NCBI GenBank assembly: GCA_003971905.1
Contig: RSEE01000036.1
Coordinates: 496,001-560,000, forward strand
Direction of reading: 5' to 3'
DNA: 64,000 nt
Source of the DNA: Moniliella sp. 'wahieum'
Lineage: Eukaryota; Basidiomycota; Moniliellomycetes; Moniliellales; Moniliellaceae
Each line of letters starts with the position of its first letter. The stretch's first letter is position 1. The notes under the pieces are model-generated. The model was not told the origin of the DNA. It searched no databases and worked only from the letters and a program-made list of their open reading frames with translations. The position numbers and the translations under genes were made by a program. This document shows, one piece after another, positions 1 to 11,010 of the stretch.

Positions 1-439
1 GCGAGCAGGGGCGGAGATGTGCAGCGGGCGGAGAGCAGCAGCGCGAGGGACGGCACGCGCGGACGCGGCACGTGGAAACACTCGCCTCGCAGCAAGGCTG
101 GCCAGCATGGTGGGGATGGTGGAGCTAGCAACCACGCGGGTGGTGCCGGACACGGCTTGCTCTGAGATGCAACCGGCGGCCCAGCTAGTCAGCTGCGGTG
201 ACTGCGTGACTGCTTGCCGCCGCCAAGAAGAAATCGGCGGGGTCCGTTACGTCAGCAGCCACTCTCCGTCCCGTCATGGATCATCGATCATCACGCATCG
301 CGTCACGTGCGGGGTCTTGGGGGGCGCCAGTGAACATTTCACACCCTGGGCCTCCCTGTCCCCCAAGCGGTGCGGGCGCTGGCTGGGCTGCGGCTGGGCC
401 GCCCCTGTCGCGCCACCACCTCTCGCCACCAACCGCACC
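1..439. other. GC-rich region upstream of the NPC2-like gene
   Basis: No gene is supported here. Open frames exist on both strands but are compositional: they are rich in Arg, Pro and Ala and show no domain. The only distinct signals are a TTACGTCA site at 247-254 and a GATCATCGATCATC stretch near 280, which recurs in other intergenic regions of the window. Confidence 0.5.
247..254 (+). promoter_or_regulatory. CRE-like site TTACGTCA
   Basis: TTACGTCA lies 185 nt upstream of the likely start codon of the NPC2-like gene. Three other genes in the window have TKACGTCA at nearly the same distance. It resembles a bZIP (ATF/CREB, AP-1) site. Function is inferred from sequence and position only. Confidence 0.35.
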
Positions 440-1226
440 ATGCATCTCCCGCCCTCACCGCCACGCTCACCGTCCTGCTGGCCGCCAGCACGGCCGTCTT
501 TGCCCTCCCCTCCGCCCAGGACCAGGGACAGGACCAGCTCCGGATCGCTGTCCCCTCCCTCCAGCCAGAGCCGGAGCCAGACTTTGTCGATGTGCTTCAA
601 GCCGAGGCCGACAAGGCGGGCATCAGCATTGATTGGGGCCTGGACCATGTGGCGCAGAAGGCGAACGAGGCTGCGTTCAAGCTCAACAAGGCGTCCGTTC
701 TTGCGTCTGATTCTGGCTCCAGCTGGGTTTGGGCCTCGTGCGAGCTCGATGGCGATGCGTTGCGCGTGGACCGGGTGGACGTATTCCCCAACCCCCCTAA
801 GCCCGGTCAGTCGCTAACTGTCAAGGGCGCCGGCCTGGTGCGGTCCTTGGTAGACGTATGTGTATCTTCTTTCCTCTTCTCTTCTCTTCTCTTCCCTGCC
901 TGGGTGGTTTGCACTCCTACGAAACTTACCTGGACCTTCTGTCTCACGAAACAAACACACGCTAGGAAGGGACGTATGTCGATGTGGTCGTCAAGCTGGG
1001 CCTTATCAAGTTGCTGAGCAAACGGTTTGACCTCTGCCAGCTGGCTCGAGAAAACAATGCCGAGCTCCAGTGCCCACTTCAGCCCGGATTCTATGAGATT
1101 GAGCACACGGTTCAGCTTCCCCGCGAAATTCCGCCGGCCAAGTTCAACGTCCACGTTGGTGGTACGTCCCAGGCCGAGCAGGACCTGGTCTGCCTCGACT
1201 TGAGCATTGACTTCCTTCGTCGCTAA
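440..1226 (+). CDS. NPC2: ML-domain (NPC2-type) phosphatidylglycerol/phosphatidylinositol transfer protein
   Basis: A secreted or vacuolar-lumen lipid carrier of the MD-2-related (ML) family, expected to bind sterol or phospholipid. Two exons are visible, about 440-855 and 966-1226, with a 110-nt GTATGT...CTAG intron. The joined frame reads GAGLVRSLVDEGTYVDVVVK, then LCQLARE, CPLQPGFYEIEH and a C-terminal CLDLSIDF, all typical of fungal PG/PI-TP. A hydrophobic signal segment (LTATLTVLLAASTAVFA) precedes the mature part. The ATG at 440 has the best context (CACCATG), but it is one base out of frame with that signal peptide. Adding one C in the CCC run just after it would join them. The only in-frame ATG, at 370, gives a long unlikely leader. 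The family call is firm; the exact start is not. Confidence 0.85.
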
Positions 1227-1424
1227 GATACCCGTTATCCTCGTGACGTATGGCAAGCACATCCCTTCCTTTTCTCCAATGTTCATGCACCCCAGTTGTC
1301 TCTCACCTGGTCCTGTCCTCTCTACTCGTTTGTGGCTCTCTTTGGCTCTACATTCTGTTCCCCCGGGGAATGCACAGTGTAAATATGCGCGTTCAGTTGG
1401 ATTCCATAGGGATAATGACAATGA

Positions 1425-3344
1425 CTACCTTCTCCACCCTGCGCAGTACCATATCGGTCGTTAGCAAAGCGCCGCTCCAACGCCAACCGGGGTAACGTAC
1501 CTGAACCATATCCGTTTCGACTTTGGTACCCATTCGTCCCGTACCGCCCCGAGCCCGAAGGCGCCGACCCATACGCATTGCTCGGGCGGCCATCATACCT
1601 CGGACCTCGAGGCGCACGGGGCCCTCCCGCTCGGCCGATTCCCCTTCTGCCCCAATCACCCTGGTCGTAGCCACGGCCATCCCGCCACCCGTCCCGGCCA
1701 TCTCGTCCGTCCCGGGGCCAGGGGGGCCGGTCCCGTGGTCCAGCCACTCCCGGGGGAGCGTGCGCGCGACAAGGAGTGGTCGCCCCGGCCCGGGTCATGC
1801 GCTGGACCAGGCGGTGCCTCGCCAAAGGCTCTTCCAGAAGGAGGGGGGCGAGGGCTTCGCATGCTGGCACGGGGAGGACGAAGGGAATCCGTCCCGGGTG
1901 AACGGCGTTCAGGAATTGGGGAGCGCCTTCGCTCGAGTACCATGTCGGTCCCAGACGGACCAGCAGGCGGGTGCTGAACGGCATCGGATGGGAGAGTAGG
2001 AGAGACGAGGGTGGGAACAGGCCTGGTCGAATTGGCACCGCCGGTAGGCAGCTCCGCCGCGGTGGGATCGCCATAGTTGAGTGACAAGTTGGGGCTTACC
2101 AAGGCATGTGCACGTCCCCGATCCAAACGAGGACGCTTCTCCCCCTCTGAATCCTCCTCATGCGCCCGCTTGAGGGGTGAATGGTTGGTCAAGGGAGGTG
2201 GAGCAACCGGGGGAGGCGGATGCAGGGCGGCCATCCTTTGCTGAGCATGAGCTTCTTGGGCCGCTTTCATCTGAGCTTGCCGGTCAAGCAGTTTGCGGTA
2301 GAGCTCAGGCAGTTTGTTCTTAAAGTCGGCAGGGACCTTGACCAGACTGGTTGCATCGACATGGTACAAATCACGAATTCCTTGTAACGACTCTTCCACT
2401 TCCTCCCGTGAAGCAGCAAACGTATTGCGCCAGTCATCTTCGCTCCCATCTTTGTCTTCAGACGAGGGGAACGGTGAGCGTTTCAGCAACCGGCAGGCAT
2501 GGAGGTACATGCCCGCTGCAAGGCTGCCAGGGCTGAAGATGATAAGAATGGGGTCGTGGAGACTAGGGCCGAAGGTAAGTCACGATGTAGACAGGGCAGA
2601 AAAAAACAAAAAGAGAGTGCACTCACACATCCATCAGACCCCACCATACAGCGTCAAAGAGAACCGGATCCATGTTGACCTTGCGGGCGGCAGCAACAAG
2701 GTAGGTGTGCGGGTGACGATGGATAAACTCGAACGCGGTCGACTCGGCGACACGCATTTCAGTATGGAGAATCTTGCGCCGCCATCGGACCGCGATCGTA
2801 GTTTTCTCGTCCATGCGTTCGCCAGGACGAAGATCGTGCTCGTCAATGATCATGCGCCAGGAATGGGTTTCGTATGGCCCCTGACCACGAACGAGGAGAC
2901 GACCAAACTTGCGGGCAAATTCGCGGTGGTCAAACGCCTCCTTTCCCTCCTCCGTCTTGTCAAGGGAGGCCATGATGGCTTCGACGACGGAAGCCAGCTT
3001 GCGCGGGACCTCCTCCGTCTTGCACGCCAAGAAAACGCAAGTGGCAGCGACTTCGGGCCCAGGAAAGCGTTCGCCCTGGACAGGTGCCCGCGTGGGAAGA
3101 GAGAAGCGCATGTAGAACCGGTGGAGATAGATGGCGGCGGCCGAGCAACGTTGATGGGAAGCCGCAGGTAGTCGCATACCTTGAGGATGAGCGTCACCGC
3201 CGTCGCTCGCTCGCGGCGCTCAGAGGCGATCGAGTGGCCCGAGTGGCGGACAGACGGAGTGTCGGCCAAGTCCGACAGGAGATACACGCCCTGGCTGTCC
3301 AAGAGGACATCCATTGTGCCGTCGGGCGGGACACTCTGGGCCAT
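1425..3344 (-). CDS. Transcriptional cyclin (cyclin K/T/Ctk2-like) with RG-rich tail
   Basis: Regulatory cyclin expected to activate a CTD kinase (Cdk9 or Ctk1 type) in the nucleus. Three exons: 2627-3344, 1501-2562 and 1425-1438, with introns of 64 and 62 nt (GTGAGT and GTACGT donors, CTAAC branch). The start MAQSVPPDGTMDVLLDSQGV lies at 3344. The cyclin box shows AAAIYLHRFYMRF, then EVAATCVFLACKTEEVPRKL, and a second repeat with AVRWRRKILHTEMRVAESTAFEF. The C-terminal half is Pro/Arg-rich and ends in a DGRDG/RYG/NGYGS tract, as in RNA-processing cyclins. Two frame breaks are visible: one between CDYLRLPINV and SAAAIYL inside the cyclin box, and one near 1740-1790. It could be cyclin L; the K/T assignment is by eye. 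It converges on the NPC2-like gene. Confidence 0.8.
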
Positions 3345-4939
3345 AAGAAGCACGGAGGAGGAGATGCGGAGAGCAGATGAGATGGGGGTGGGGCAGGATG
3401 GAGGTGGAGGTGGCGGTGGTGAGGGAGGCGGGGGCAATGGCCCTCTCGGCCTTGCCAACTCTAATCCAGGCAGCGGAACCAGGTGCGGAATCGCGGAAGC
3501 GGCTAGAGTTATGCAACATTGCAATTCGCCAGCGTGTGTTCAAATTTACGGCGGATCAGTATCTAGTGACACGCTCAATTTACCCTTAGCCTGTCCCGCC
3601 ACCGGGACAATCTTACGCCGCCAGGTAGCCAGAAGTGGAGCAGCATGCTGCATGATATTGTACCCGATCCTTAGGCTTGCTACTAGTTTTTCCGCGGATA
3701 TCCCGCCGCGAACGCATTCGCGACCCCATTGCGGATCTTGTAGCTCGTGCATCATGTACACAGAGCTTAATAAGGCTGGGAACGGAAACGCGGTCCATTA
3801 TCACCAGGCTTTCGGACATCCGGCGTGTGCTGATGATAGGTTCAACGTTCAGCCAACCCAGTTGGAGACCAGACATTTACAGTGCCTTTTCCCTTCTGTG
3901 AGCTGTTTTCTCTTACCCCAAAAGCTGAGCTGTTGTCGGCGGTGACACATCTGGTTCATCGTTTTGCAGAGAGCATAACGATGCTTTGTTGTGCCCCTTT
4001 TGGTATACTCCTCAGGCCTCACAGGCCTCACACCATAATAGTTGCCACACTCTGAACTCAGCGTTTTAACTCTTGGCGCTCGCAGTTTCACCGCGCTCTG
4101 CCCCACACTCAGCAGCGCACTCAGTCCACACTGCATGGGCCACTGCTTGGTATGAACGTTGAACACAGAGGGCGCCATGCTATTACGCCCCCGCCCAACC
4201 CCGCTATAATGAGGCTTTGAGAGTATACCCTTGAGATATATTACGCCTGATTTGGGCCTAACGGCTATAATATGCGGGGCCTAATGCACAAGTGCATGAA
4301 ACACAGTCGGGATCTTTTTACATCCGATCTCAGATCTCACCCACCCAGCTGTGAGACATTTCTGTCCCCCGTGGATCCGCCGGTCGTCGGGCTTCCTTGC
4401 CCACAACGCATTATAGAATTATAGATGTCCACAGGCCTTCACATCCGTGGTGGCTAACGGGCTTTTCGGTCACCCCGCCGCGGTCATGCACGGGTATTTC
4501 CCGTCCGTTGTTGAGTACGTTTTGATCGATCATTAATTGATCCCGGCGCGGTAATACACCTAGGGCCGATCGGTGGGTGTGTCGATCAATGTGTGCCGCG
4601 GTGCTCCGAGGGTCAACGGCCAAAAAGAGGGAGAGAGGCCTCACCGGGTGTGCATGTTATATACTTTTTTGTTGTGCGGTACCATGAATAGTATCTGACA
4701 TGCAGCAGACACAAGCGCCCCACGTCATCTAAAGTAGGCTACAGAGCCAATACACACTGTCATCCACAACCGCACAAGCCGTATAAAAGAACCGTCGTTG
4801 TTGAGTTGCCCCTCACTATTCATCCCAACCAATTACCCCTATCCGCCTCTTGCTTTCAAGTCCCAACAAACACTCTCCCAGTTTCTCATCTTCCTCTCGC
4901 CCTCTTCCCTGGACACCGTTTCCTCAAACACACAGCACG
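3345..4939. other. Intergenic, relatively AT-rich
   Basis: About 1.6 kb without a supportable gene. It holds TTCAACGTTC at 3841-3850 and GAACGTTGAAC at 4154-4164, a GATCGATCATTAATTGATC stretch near 4520, and the core promoter of the cerato-platanin gene. Short open frames here have no recognisable domain and poor codon bias. Confidence 0.55.
4782..4788 (+). promoter_or_regulatory. TATA box of the cerato-platanin gene
   Basis: TATAAAA stands about 150 nt upstream of the ATG and is followed by a C/T-rich leader and CACGATG, as in many highly expressed fungal genes. It is called on sequence and position only. Confidence 0.5.
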
Positions 4940-5404
4940 ATGCAGTTCTCTCTTTCCCCCTCATCCCTCCTCCTTGCTGGCGCCCTGGCGACGGCAGTTC
5001 CGGCGGTGTTGGCCTTGCCCCAACAGTTGGTTCGCGCCGACAGCGCCTCGCTTGGCTTCGACACTACCTATGACGACTCCAAAGGAGAACTCACCACTGT
5101 TTCCTGCTCGGACGGGAAAAACGGCCTGATCACCAAGGGATACACCACCTTTGGCGACCTTCCCAGCTTCCCCAACGTGGGTGGGGCGCCGACAATCGCG
5201 GGTTGGGACAGTCCCTCTTGTGGATCGTGCTGGGAACTTGCGTACAATGGAACGAGCATCTACTTTACCGGCATTGATGCCGGAAAGGGCAGCTTTGTCT
5301 CCTCTGAGACCGCCATGAACACCCTCACCAACAACAACGCCGTGCAGTTTGGCTGGGTGGATGTGACAGCGACCCAGGTTGCTGCGTCGAACTGCGGCCT
5401 CTGA
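4940..5404 (+). CDS. Cerato-platanin family secreted protein
   Basis: Intronless gene of 154 codons and the clearest small protein in the window. An N-terminal signal peptide (hydrophobic LLLAGALATAVPAVLA) precedes a mature domain with the family hallmarks: TTYDDSKGELTTVSCSDG, LITKGYTTFGDLP, IAGWDSPSCGSCWELAYNG and a C-terminal VAASNCGL. Four cysteines fit the two conserved disulfides. The family is secreted, binds chitin oligomers or the wall surface, and in plant-associated fungi acts as an elicitor or phytotoxic protein; whether this copy does so is unknown. A strong TATA box lies upstream. It stands alone, with about 1.6 kb before it and 0.9 kb after it. The frame is intact, unlike many larger neighbours. 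Confidence 0.95.
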   Translation: MQFSLSPSSLLLAGALATAVPAVLALPQQLVRADSASLGFDTTYDDSKGELTTVSCSDGKNGLITKGYTTFGDLPSFPNVGGAPTIAGWDSPSCGSCWELAYNGTSIYFTGIDAGKGSFVSSETAMNTLTNNNAVQFGWVDVTATQVAASNCGL

Positions 5405-6302
5405 TCAGCATAACAGCTCCTTGCACAAGGAACCACGTATGCGGCGCAACGCGTAGCGGTCTTCCAGGTTGCGCCGCATCAAGCTTCAAGCGATTCCACA
5501 TTCTTCTTTGGTTTCCTGTCATTCTCGACATTCCCATTCTTCTCCCTAGGGAGCGTACGACTCACTTTCACGGCACTTGCACACACAGACACTGGCGATT
5601 GATGATGTGACCATACGCCACATGAAACGGATTGCTTTTTGGTTGACTGCCTTGGTGATGCAGGACAGAGGAAAGGAGATATACCAGCTGCGAGAGGACT
5701 GTGAGGTTACAGCTAGTTTTAAGATGCGGGGACATCGGGTCCACTTTGTCGACGTTCAAGATGTGCTTTGCGGGGGATAGCATGTGTCCACTTATTACAG
5801 AAGGGACCCCACGATACAGTACTACCTGCGGCCTGACTCCTGACCACATCCGTCATTGGTTCTAGAACGGTAATACAAACGCCGAGGGGAAACCCATATA
5901 TCATCCACATCCAGTAGAGCCCAAAATTCAACGCTTAACGGTCATGCATCATGCTCCGCGGACTCGTACACTTGGTGAAGGTCGTGTTTGAGGGTGGGCG
6001 GAGGGGGAAGGCTGGCATACGACGAGCAAAAAGGCTGAGCTTACTCCTCAAAACGGAGGTTAACCAGCTCGAGCTTACAGCCATCAAGGACATCCGAGTG
6101 ACTAAGACTCTTGAGGAATGGATGCAGCTCCTTGGGTGGAGTTGATCATGGGTTGGCGTCTGGCCACAGGCCCCAAAGAGTGGGGTTACTAGTGTACAGG
6201 GGATGGGAGAGGGGAGAGGAGAGGCTGGATGGACGGATGCACGAATTGACGAGTACAAGTACAAGCGAGGCGAAGCGAGGCAAGGCCAGGAGACGGGGGG
6301 AG
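5405..6302. other. Intergenic region
   Basis: About 0.9 kb between the cerato-platanin gene and the 3' end of the Oca1-like gene. A 64-codon frame at 5951-6145 and its antisense frame have no recognisable domain. I do not call them. Confidence 0.5.
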
Positions 6303-6851
6303 CTAGCTTATTCCAAAGACAAGCTCATCATCAAACAGCTCGATGAACTGGACTCCCGGTTGGGTCAGCATTGCTGTTGGCAGCTAGCAGAGGTCGGCAC
6401 GCACGCCGGACGGGACAGAGACACACCTGTTCGTTCATGACGCGGACTTTGGGGCCGGCATAGCGGCGGTACTCCTCCAGGATGGCGGACAGGTTCCACC
6501 GCTGGAGCTTGCGCAGACAGCCAATGACGGTGCCCGTGCGATGGCGGCCGAGGTTGTCCATGACGAGCACGGGGTAGGAGGTGGGGTCGACGAGGAGCGT
6601 GAGCGCCTGCAGCACCATCTCCTCCGTCACGGGGTCCCAGGCATTGGTGTGGTAGAGCACGCCGAGGTGGTGGAGGGTGATGTGGTGGGGGTGCAGAAGT
6701 CGAGGAAGGCGGGGTCGGGCTGGTCGGGGGCGAGGCAGATGACGCTGGTGAGCATGAGCTTGTCGAGGAAGGGGAAGCTGAGCGGCTCGGGGTGGCCGCT
6801 GCGGTACAGGTTCTCCTCGACCATGCCGAAGTTGGGAGGGGGCACGAGCAT
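6303..6851 (-). CDS. OCA1: Oca1/Siw14-type atypical phosphatase-fold protein
   Basis: Member of the fungal PFA-DSP (plant and fungi atypical dual-specificity phosphatase) family, which acts in oxidant-induced arrest or inositol pyrophosphate metabolism. The start MLVPPPNFGMVEENLYRSG is typical, followed by FPFLDKLMLTSVICLAPDQP and, after a one-base frame break near 6685, HHITLHHLGVLYHTNAWDP. The C-terminal part reads GRHRTGTVIGCLRKLQRWNL, EEYRRYAGPKVRVMNEQ, then a 79-nt intron (6348-6426) and FIELFDDELVFGIS. The P-loop reads D-N-L-G-R-H-R, so aspartate stands where the CX5R cysteine is expected. The protein may be catalytically dead. An upstream exon ending near 6975 cannot be excluded. Confidence 0.8.
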
Positions 6852-7150
6852 GGCGGCGCACCGGCTGTGCCGCAGCGAGGCGAGGGGCGTCTGGTTGGAT
6901 GCGGCGGATGGGTGGATGCGGCGTGCGGCTGGATGCGGCGGGCAGAGGGAGGGTTACGTAAGAACACGTGCCGGCGTGGACCATGTGCTCTGCGCCGGGG
7001 AGCGCGCGGGCGGCGGAGGCGGCAGCGCAGCGGCTGACCTCAGCGAGGTGGGGCAGCCGGCGCGGGCGATGGCGGGGCCGCCGCTGCTGCTGGCGATGCG
7101 CCGCTCCTCCGTCGTGCTCCGCCTGCCCTCGGAGTGTGCGCGCCGTCGCG

Positions 7151-9373
7151 ATGAGTGCTGCCCAGCTGATTACGCAGGTCGTGCCCGGCCAGGTGGTGGG
7201 CGCTGCGCCGAGCCCACGCCCGCCGCGTCTCCCCGCCGCCGCCGCCGCCGATGCGGATGCGGATGCGCGCACGACGGTGCGCTGCAGGCGGCGGAGCAGA
7301 TGGCGCGCGTGCATCTGCGCAGCCAGCAGCGCCATGCGCGCCTTGCCCTCCGCCTCCCGTCCCAGCCCATCTGCCGCCGCTGTCCCTGCCGCCGCCGCCG
7401 GCGTCCGTGCCCGCCACCGCGCCCGCCCCGCCGCCCCCTCCCCCTCCCCCTCCGCATCCACCCACGCCCCCCCCGCCCCGCCACGGAGCCCCCCCCCTCG
7501 ACAGCGTCCGTCGCGGCGCCGGAGCTGCCATCGGCCTCGGCGCTGCCCCCCCAGTGCCACAAACAGGCGAGAGCCGCTCGTGGCACGAGCGCACCACCCT
7601 GCCTTCCGTCCCCAACAGCTCGCCCAGAGTCAGCCGCTCCGCGAGCCCGCCCGTGCCCCCAAGGGCAACAAGCCCCCCCTCCTCCAGCGTCTCGTCGATG
7701 CCTTGACCTGCGCCTCCAGCCGCAGCACAGCCACCATGGCCCACGCCGACGACCACCCCCCTCTGCCTCCCCCACCCTCAGCCTCACCCTCACTCCAGCC
7801 CCCCGCCATGCCGATACCGAGGCCAAGGCCGAGATGGCGAGTGTGTCCACTGTCGGCGTCCCTGCAACGATCGCCTCGACTGTCGGCAAGGGCACCAAGC
7901 GCGACGTTACCACCCCCTCCCCGGAGGCTGCCTCCACCAGATCCCCAGCCCCAGCTCCAGCGCCACCTACCCTGCCCGTCGCATCTCCCCTGCGCTTCCC
8001 GAGATCGCTACCAAGCCACCCAGTCTGGAGGCCACGTCGAGCCACCAGGAGGAAACTTCTGCGGACTACCGCACAACCCCTAGCGCCAATGCCAGTTCCA
8101 GCCCCTGCCCACGTCCGGCGCCTATCGACACCACGATTGCCCAAGCAGGCCGCACCGTTCCTCTTCGTCCTACCCCCGGCCCAACCCGGACTGGGACACC
8201 TGTGCCGCCGACGCCGAGCACGGGTCAAGTCTCGACCCCGCCCACGCCCTCGGGTCTGCACCTTCCTCCCGGCTCGCGTCCCCGGCCCTCTACCGACTCG
8301 CGGCGGACCCAGGCCACACGCAACAGCGGCCTTTATACCATGTTGGGCGGCACGATTTTGCCGCGGGAAGAGACGGAGGATGTGTTGTCGGGGGCGGTGG
8401 TGCCGCCCGGCGCGACGTTTAGTCCCCCCACCAATCCTCCCACCCCGACGCTGGAGCGGCACTCGCAAAGCTTCCCGCGTGTATCCCAGTCCTCCGATCG
8501 GATCTTGTTGGACCAAGTGGAGCGCAGCAAGAGCCACAGGATCTGCAGCAGGAGGAATTGGTCCCGATGTCCCGGCCGGCGAGCAATTCGGCGGCCCTAG
8601 CGATACCGAGGAGGAGGGAGAAGAGAGGTGGTACAAGGGTACGAACTAAGCCAGGCCGAGCTGGACCAGCAATGGATGCAATGGGAGATGGAGGAGGAAC
8701 AGCGCCTCATCTCCCAAGGCGGAGCCGGAATCCCACATGACGACGCGGGCAACCCTCGGCCACTCTTGCCCAAATTGGTAGGACAGAAAAAATGCCTGGT
8801 GCTGGACTTGGACGAGACGTTGGTCCACTCTTCCTTTCGGTACATCCCCAATGCCGACTTTATTGTGCCAGTGGAGATTGAGGAGGTGGTGCATGAGGTG
8901 TATGTGGCCAAGCGGCCGGGGGTGGACGAATTTATGCGTCGGATGGGCGAGGTGTTTGAGATTGTGGTCTTTACTGCTTCGCTGAGCAAGGTACGCCCTT
9001 CCCCCGCCATGTTTTTTATGCCTTGCTGCCGTGAGCGAGAAGAGAAACTAACTAACTGTTGCTGCAGTACGCCGACCCTGTCCTGGACTTGCTCGACATT
9101 CATAACGTTGTCACCCACCGTCTGTTCCGGGAACACTGTTACCAGCACCGTGGAACGTACGTCAAAGATCTGTCCCAGCTCGGCCGGCCCCTAGCAGACT
9201 GCATCCTGCTGGACAACTCGCCTGCCAGCTACATTTTCCACCCCACCAATGCGGTCCCCGTCTCCTCCTGGTTTACCGACCCGCACGACACGGAGTTGTT
9301 GGACATGTGCCCATTCCTACTGGATTTGGCCAACGTTATTGACGTGCGAGCCGTGCTGGACGCAGCGCTGTAA
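7151..9373 (+). CDS. PSR1: Psr1/Psr2-like NLI-interacting-factor (FCP/SCP) phosphatase
   Basis: HAD-superfamily Ser/Thr phosphatase; yeast Psr1/2 act at the plasma membrane in the sodium and general stress response. The catalytic domain spans about 8780-9373: [10 protein letters not shown] (DxDxT nucleophile), [12 protein letters not shown] followed by [10 protein letters not shown], and [20 protein letters not shown]. An intron at 8991-9067 (GTACGC...CTAACTAAC...GCAG) splits FTASLSK from YADPV. The N-terminal 480 or so codons are low-complexity Pro/Ser/Thr with a [12 protein letters not shown] segment near 7675, where family members carry a short amphipathic motif. The start at [14 protein letters not shown] (7151) is a best guess. 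Frame breaks occur in the linker and at 8637, where AAGGG reads as AAG GGG if one G is restored. It diverges from the Oca1-like gene over 299 bp. Confidence 0.88.
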
Positions 9374-9890
9374 TTCTCTCCTCCTCCTCTTCCTCCTCCC
9401 CTGATCCCTCTGCCCACCGCCAAGGCGGACTACATTTCATTGGCATAACATGCCCGGCGCTCTGTTATTCCTCTTCTACACGATAAAAATGCTGTGCTCC
9501 TTCGGTTGCCAGCGTTGGCCTCCACGCTCCTTCCACCGTCCACGATCTCCTTCCTCCCCCCACCCCCTCTTGGCTGTCGTGATACCCCCGCGTCCTGTCG
9601 GACCTCCTTTTCTTTCTTTCTTTTCTCTCTCTCCCTTTGACTCCCGCCCTTGCTCTGCTCCGGTCCCTGCACGCTCCCCGTCCCCGTGCTCGTCGCCCTC
9701 TCCGCAGCCAGCCCCGCACGCCCCGGCACGCCCTGGCATTCCTACTACTCTTGTCGCTCATGACCCTGCCTCTTGCCTTGCCAATTTACTTTCTGCTTGC
9801 TACACGAAGACAACAGCTGCATATAGTTTCCTGGTAGGCCGTTCTAAGCACGTCTTACCCTGCGTGTGGGACGGGAAGGTAACAGGGATC
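9374..9890. other. Intergenic, converging 3' ends
   Basis: About 0.5 kb of C/T-rich sequence between the Psr1-like and Gac1-like genes, which point at each other. It probably holds both 3' untranslated regions. Nothing else is supported. Confidence 0.5.
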
Positions 9891-11010
9891 CTACGGCTGC
9901 TGTGCTGGCGCCAGCTCGGAGGGAAGTTGCATGGGCTGCTGGACCAGATCAAAGACAAAGTTGGAGCCTAGGTTGTTGTCCCAGTACTCAGCGGTAGGTA
10001 ACGTGTAGTGAATGGCGAGTTGGATGCGTTTGTGTTGGCCAGGCTGCCACGCCACCACCAGCTGGTCCAGGCGGAGGGTAAAGTGAAACCGGTCCCACCT
10101 AGGCCTGCGTCGGAGGAAGCAGGACAGACAGTGGGCAAGGTCGCGATCGCGCTTGTCTCGCTCGCTGGCCAGAGCAGTGGTGGACCACCCGGCCGAATCG
10201 ACATGATCCACTCTCCTGCCACTTCGTTGGTGCTGAGCCATTGGTCAAACGTGTAGCGCACAGCTACGCGCTTGGTATACGCCAAATTGGCCACGCGCAC
10301 GTACCCTTCCACATGCCGTGCGTCGCGGTCAAGCGCACACCTTCCAGTAACACGGGCCCCTCTCGCCTGCTCACCTCGCCCACCAAGAACAGAGCCAACG
10401 TAAACGGCGCCACGCGACTGCGGCGCAACAGCGCCCTAACCTCGCTGGGATCGTGATGAGTTCTCGTGCGCCAGCTGGCTTCGCACGGTGGCCCACCCGT
10501 TCCGTCGGCCACAACTGCGACAACTTAACCCCATCCGCAACGCTTCTAGCTCCGACGACACTTCATCCTCCGTTTCGGTTTCTGTGTCTGTACCTGCCTG
10601 TGCCTGTGCTCGAACCGGTAAGTCGGTTGACGCTGGTGGGACGTCCGTGCCGTTGAAAACACGAATGTCGGTCAAGTGCGAGCCGTCAAAGTGGACGGAT
10701 TTGGTGGGGGATCCACAATGTTCCACCAGGGGCGATAGAGGAGTCATGGCACTGCGGAGTACCGGAAGGCTCTCGGCCCTGGCCCGGGTAGGATGAGCAT
10801 GGTGCGTGGGCGGATCGGTGGCGTGGGGGGGCAGGCGCAAGGAAAGGCAGGGCGAGGGGGCATGTCCTGGTCCGAGGAGGCCGGGGTGGCGAGGAGGAGG
10901 TGGAAAGAGGTGGGGTAGGCGGACTGGTGGGGCTCACGGGGCTGGGCGGGGAAGGGCAAGAGTGGCGTGTGTTGGAGGGGCGTTAGGATGGAGCAGCCAG
11001 CTGATGACAT
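9891..11010 (-). CDS. GAC1: Glycogen-targeting PP1 regulatory subunit (CBM21; Gac1/Pig2-like)
   Basis: Targets protein phosphatase 1 to glycogen synthase. An N-terminal Pro/Ser-rich part (from MSSAGCSILTPLQHTP at 11010) leads to the PP1-docking segment PTKSVHFDGSHLTDIRVF, which fits the RVxF consensus. A CBM21 domain follows: GYVRVANLAYTKRVAVRYTF, the W of DQWLSTNEVAGEW, then RWDRFHFTLRLDQL, and the starch-contact block EYWDNNLGSNFVFDLVQ near the C-terminus. At least three frame breaks are needed to join these blocks (near 10770, 10320 and 10200). The start is uncertain; no upstream ATG fits better. The minus-strand promoter contains a TTGAACGTTGA palindrome at 11153. Confidence 0.82.

Noticed and set aside
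3060-3190. Possible intron in the cyclin gene (GTATGCG ... CCTGTCCAG)
   Set aside because: Splicing it out would delete AAAIYLHRFYMRF, a conserved cyclin-box helix, so a one-base frame break is the better explanation.
7170-8636. 488-codon minus-strand frame
   Set aside because: A Gly/Arg-rich shadow of the Psr1-like Pro/Ser-rich linker, with no motif.
6541-8649. 702-codon plus-strand frame
   Set aside because: It is antisense to the Oca1-like gene over its first third and then runs in the wrong frame through the Psr1-like linker. High GC explains its length. Only its last codons coincide with the real frame.
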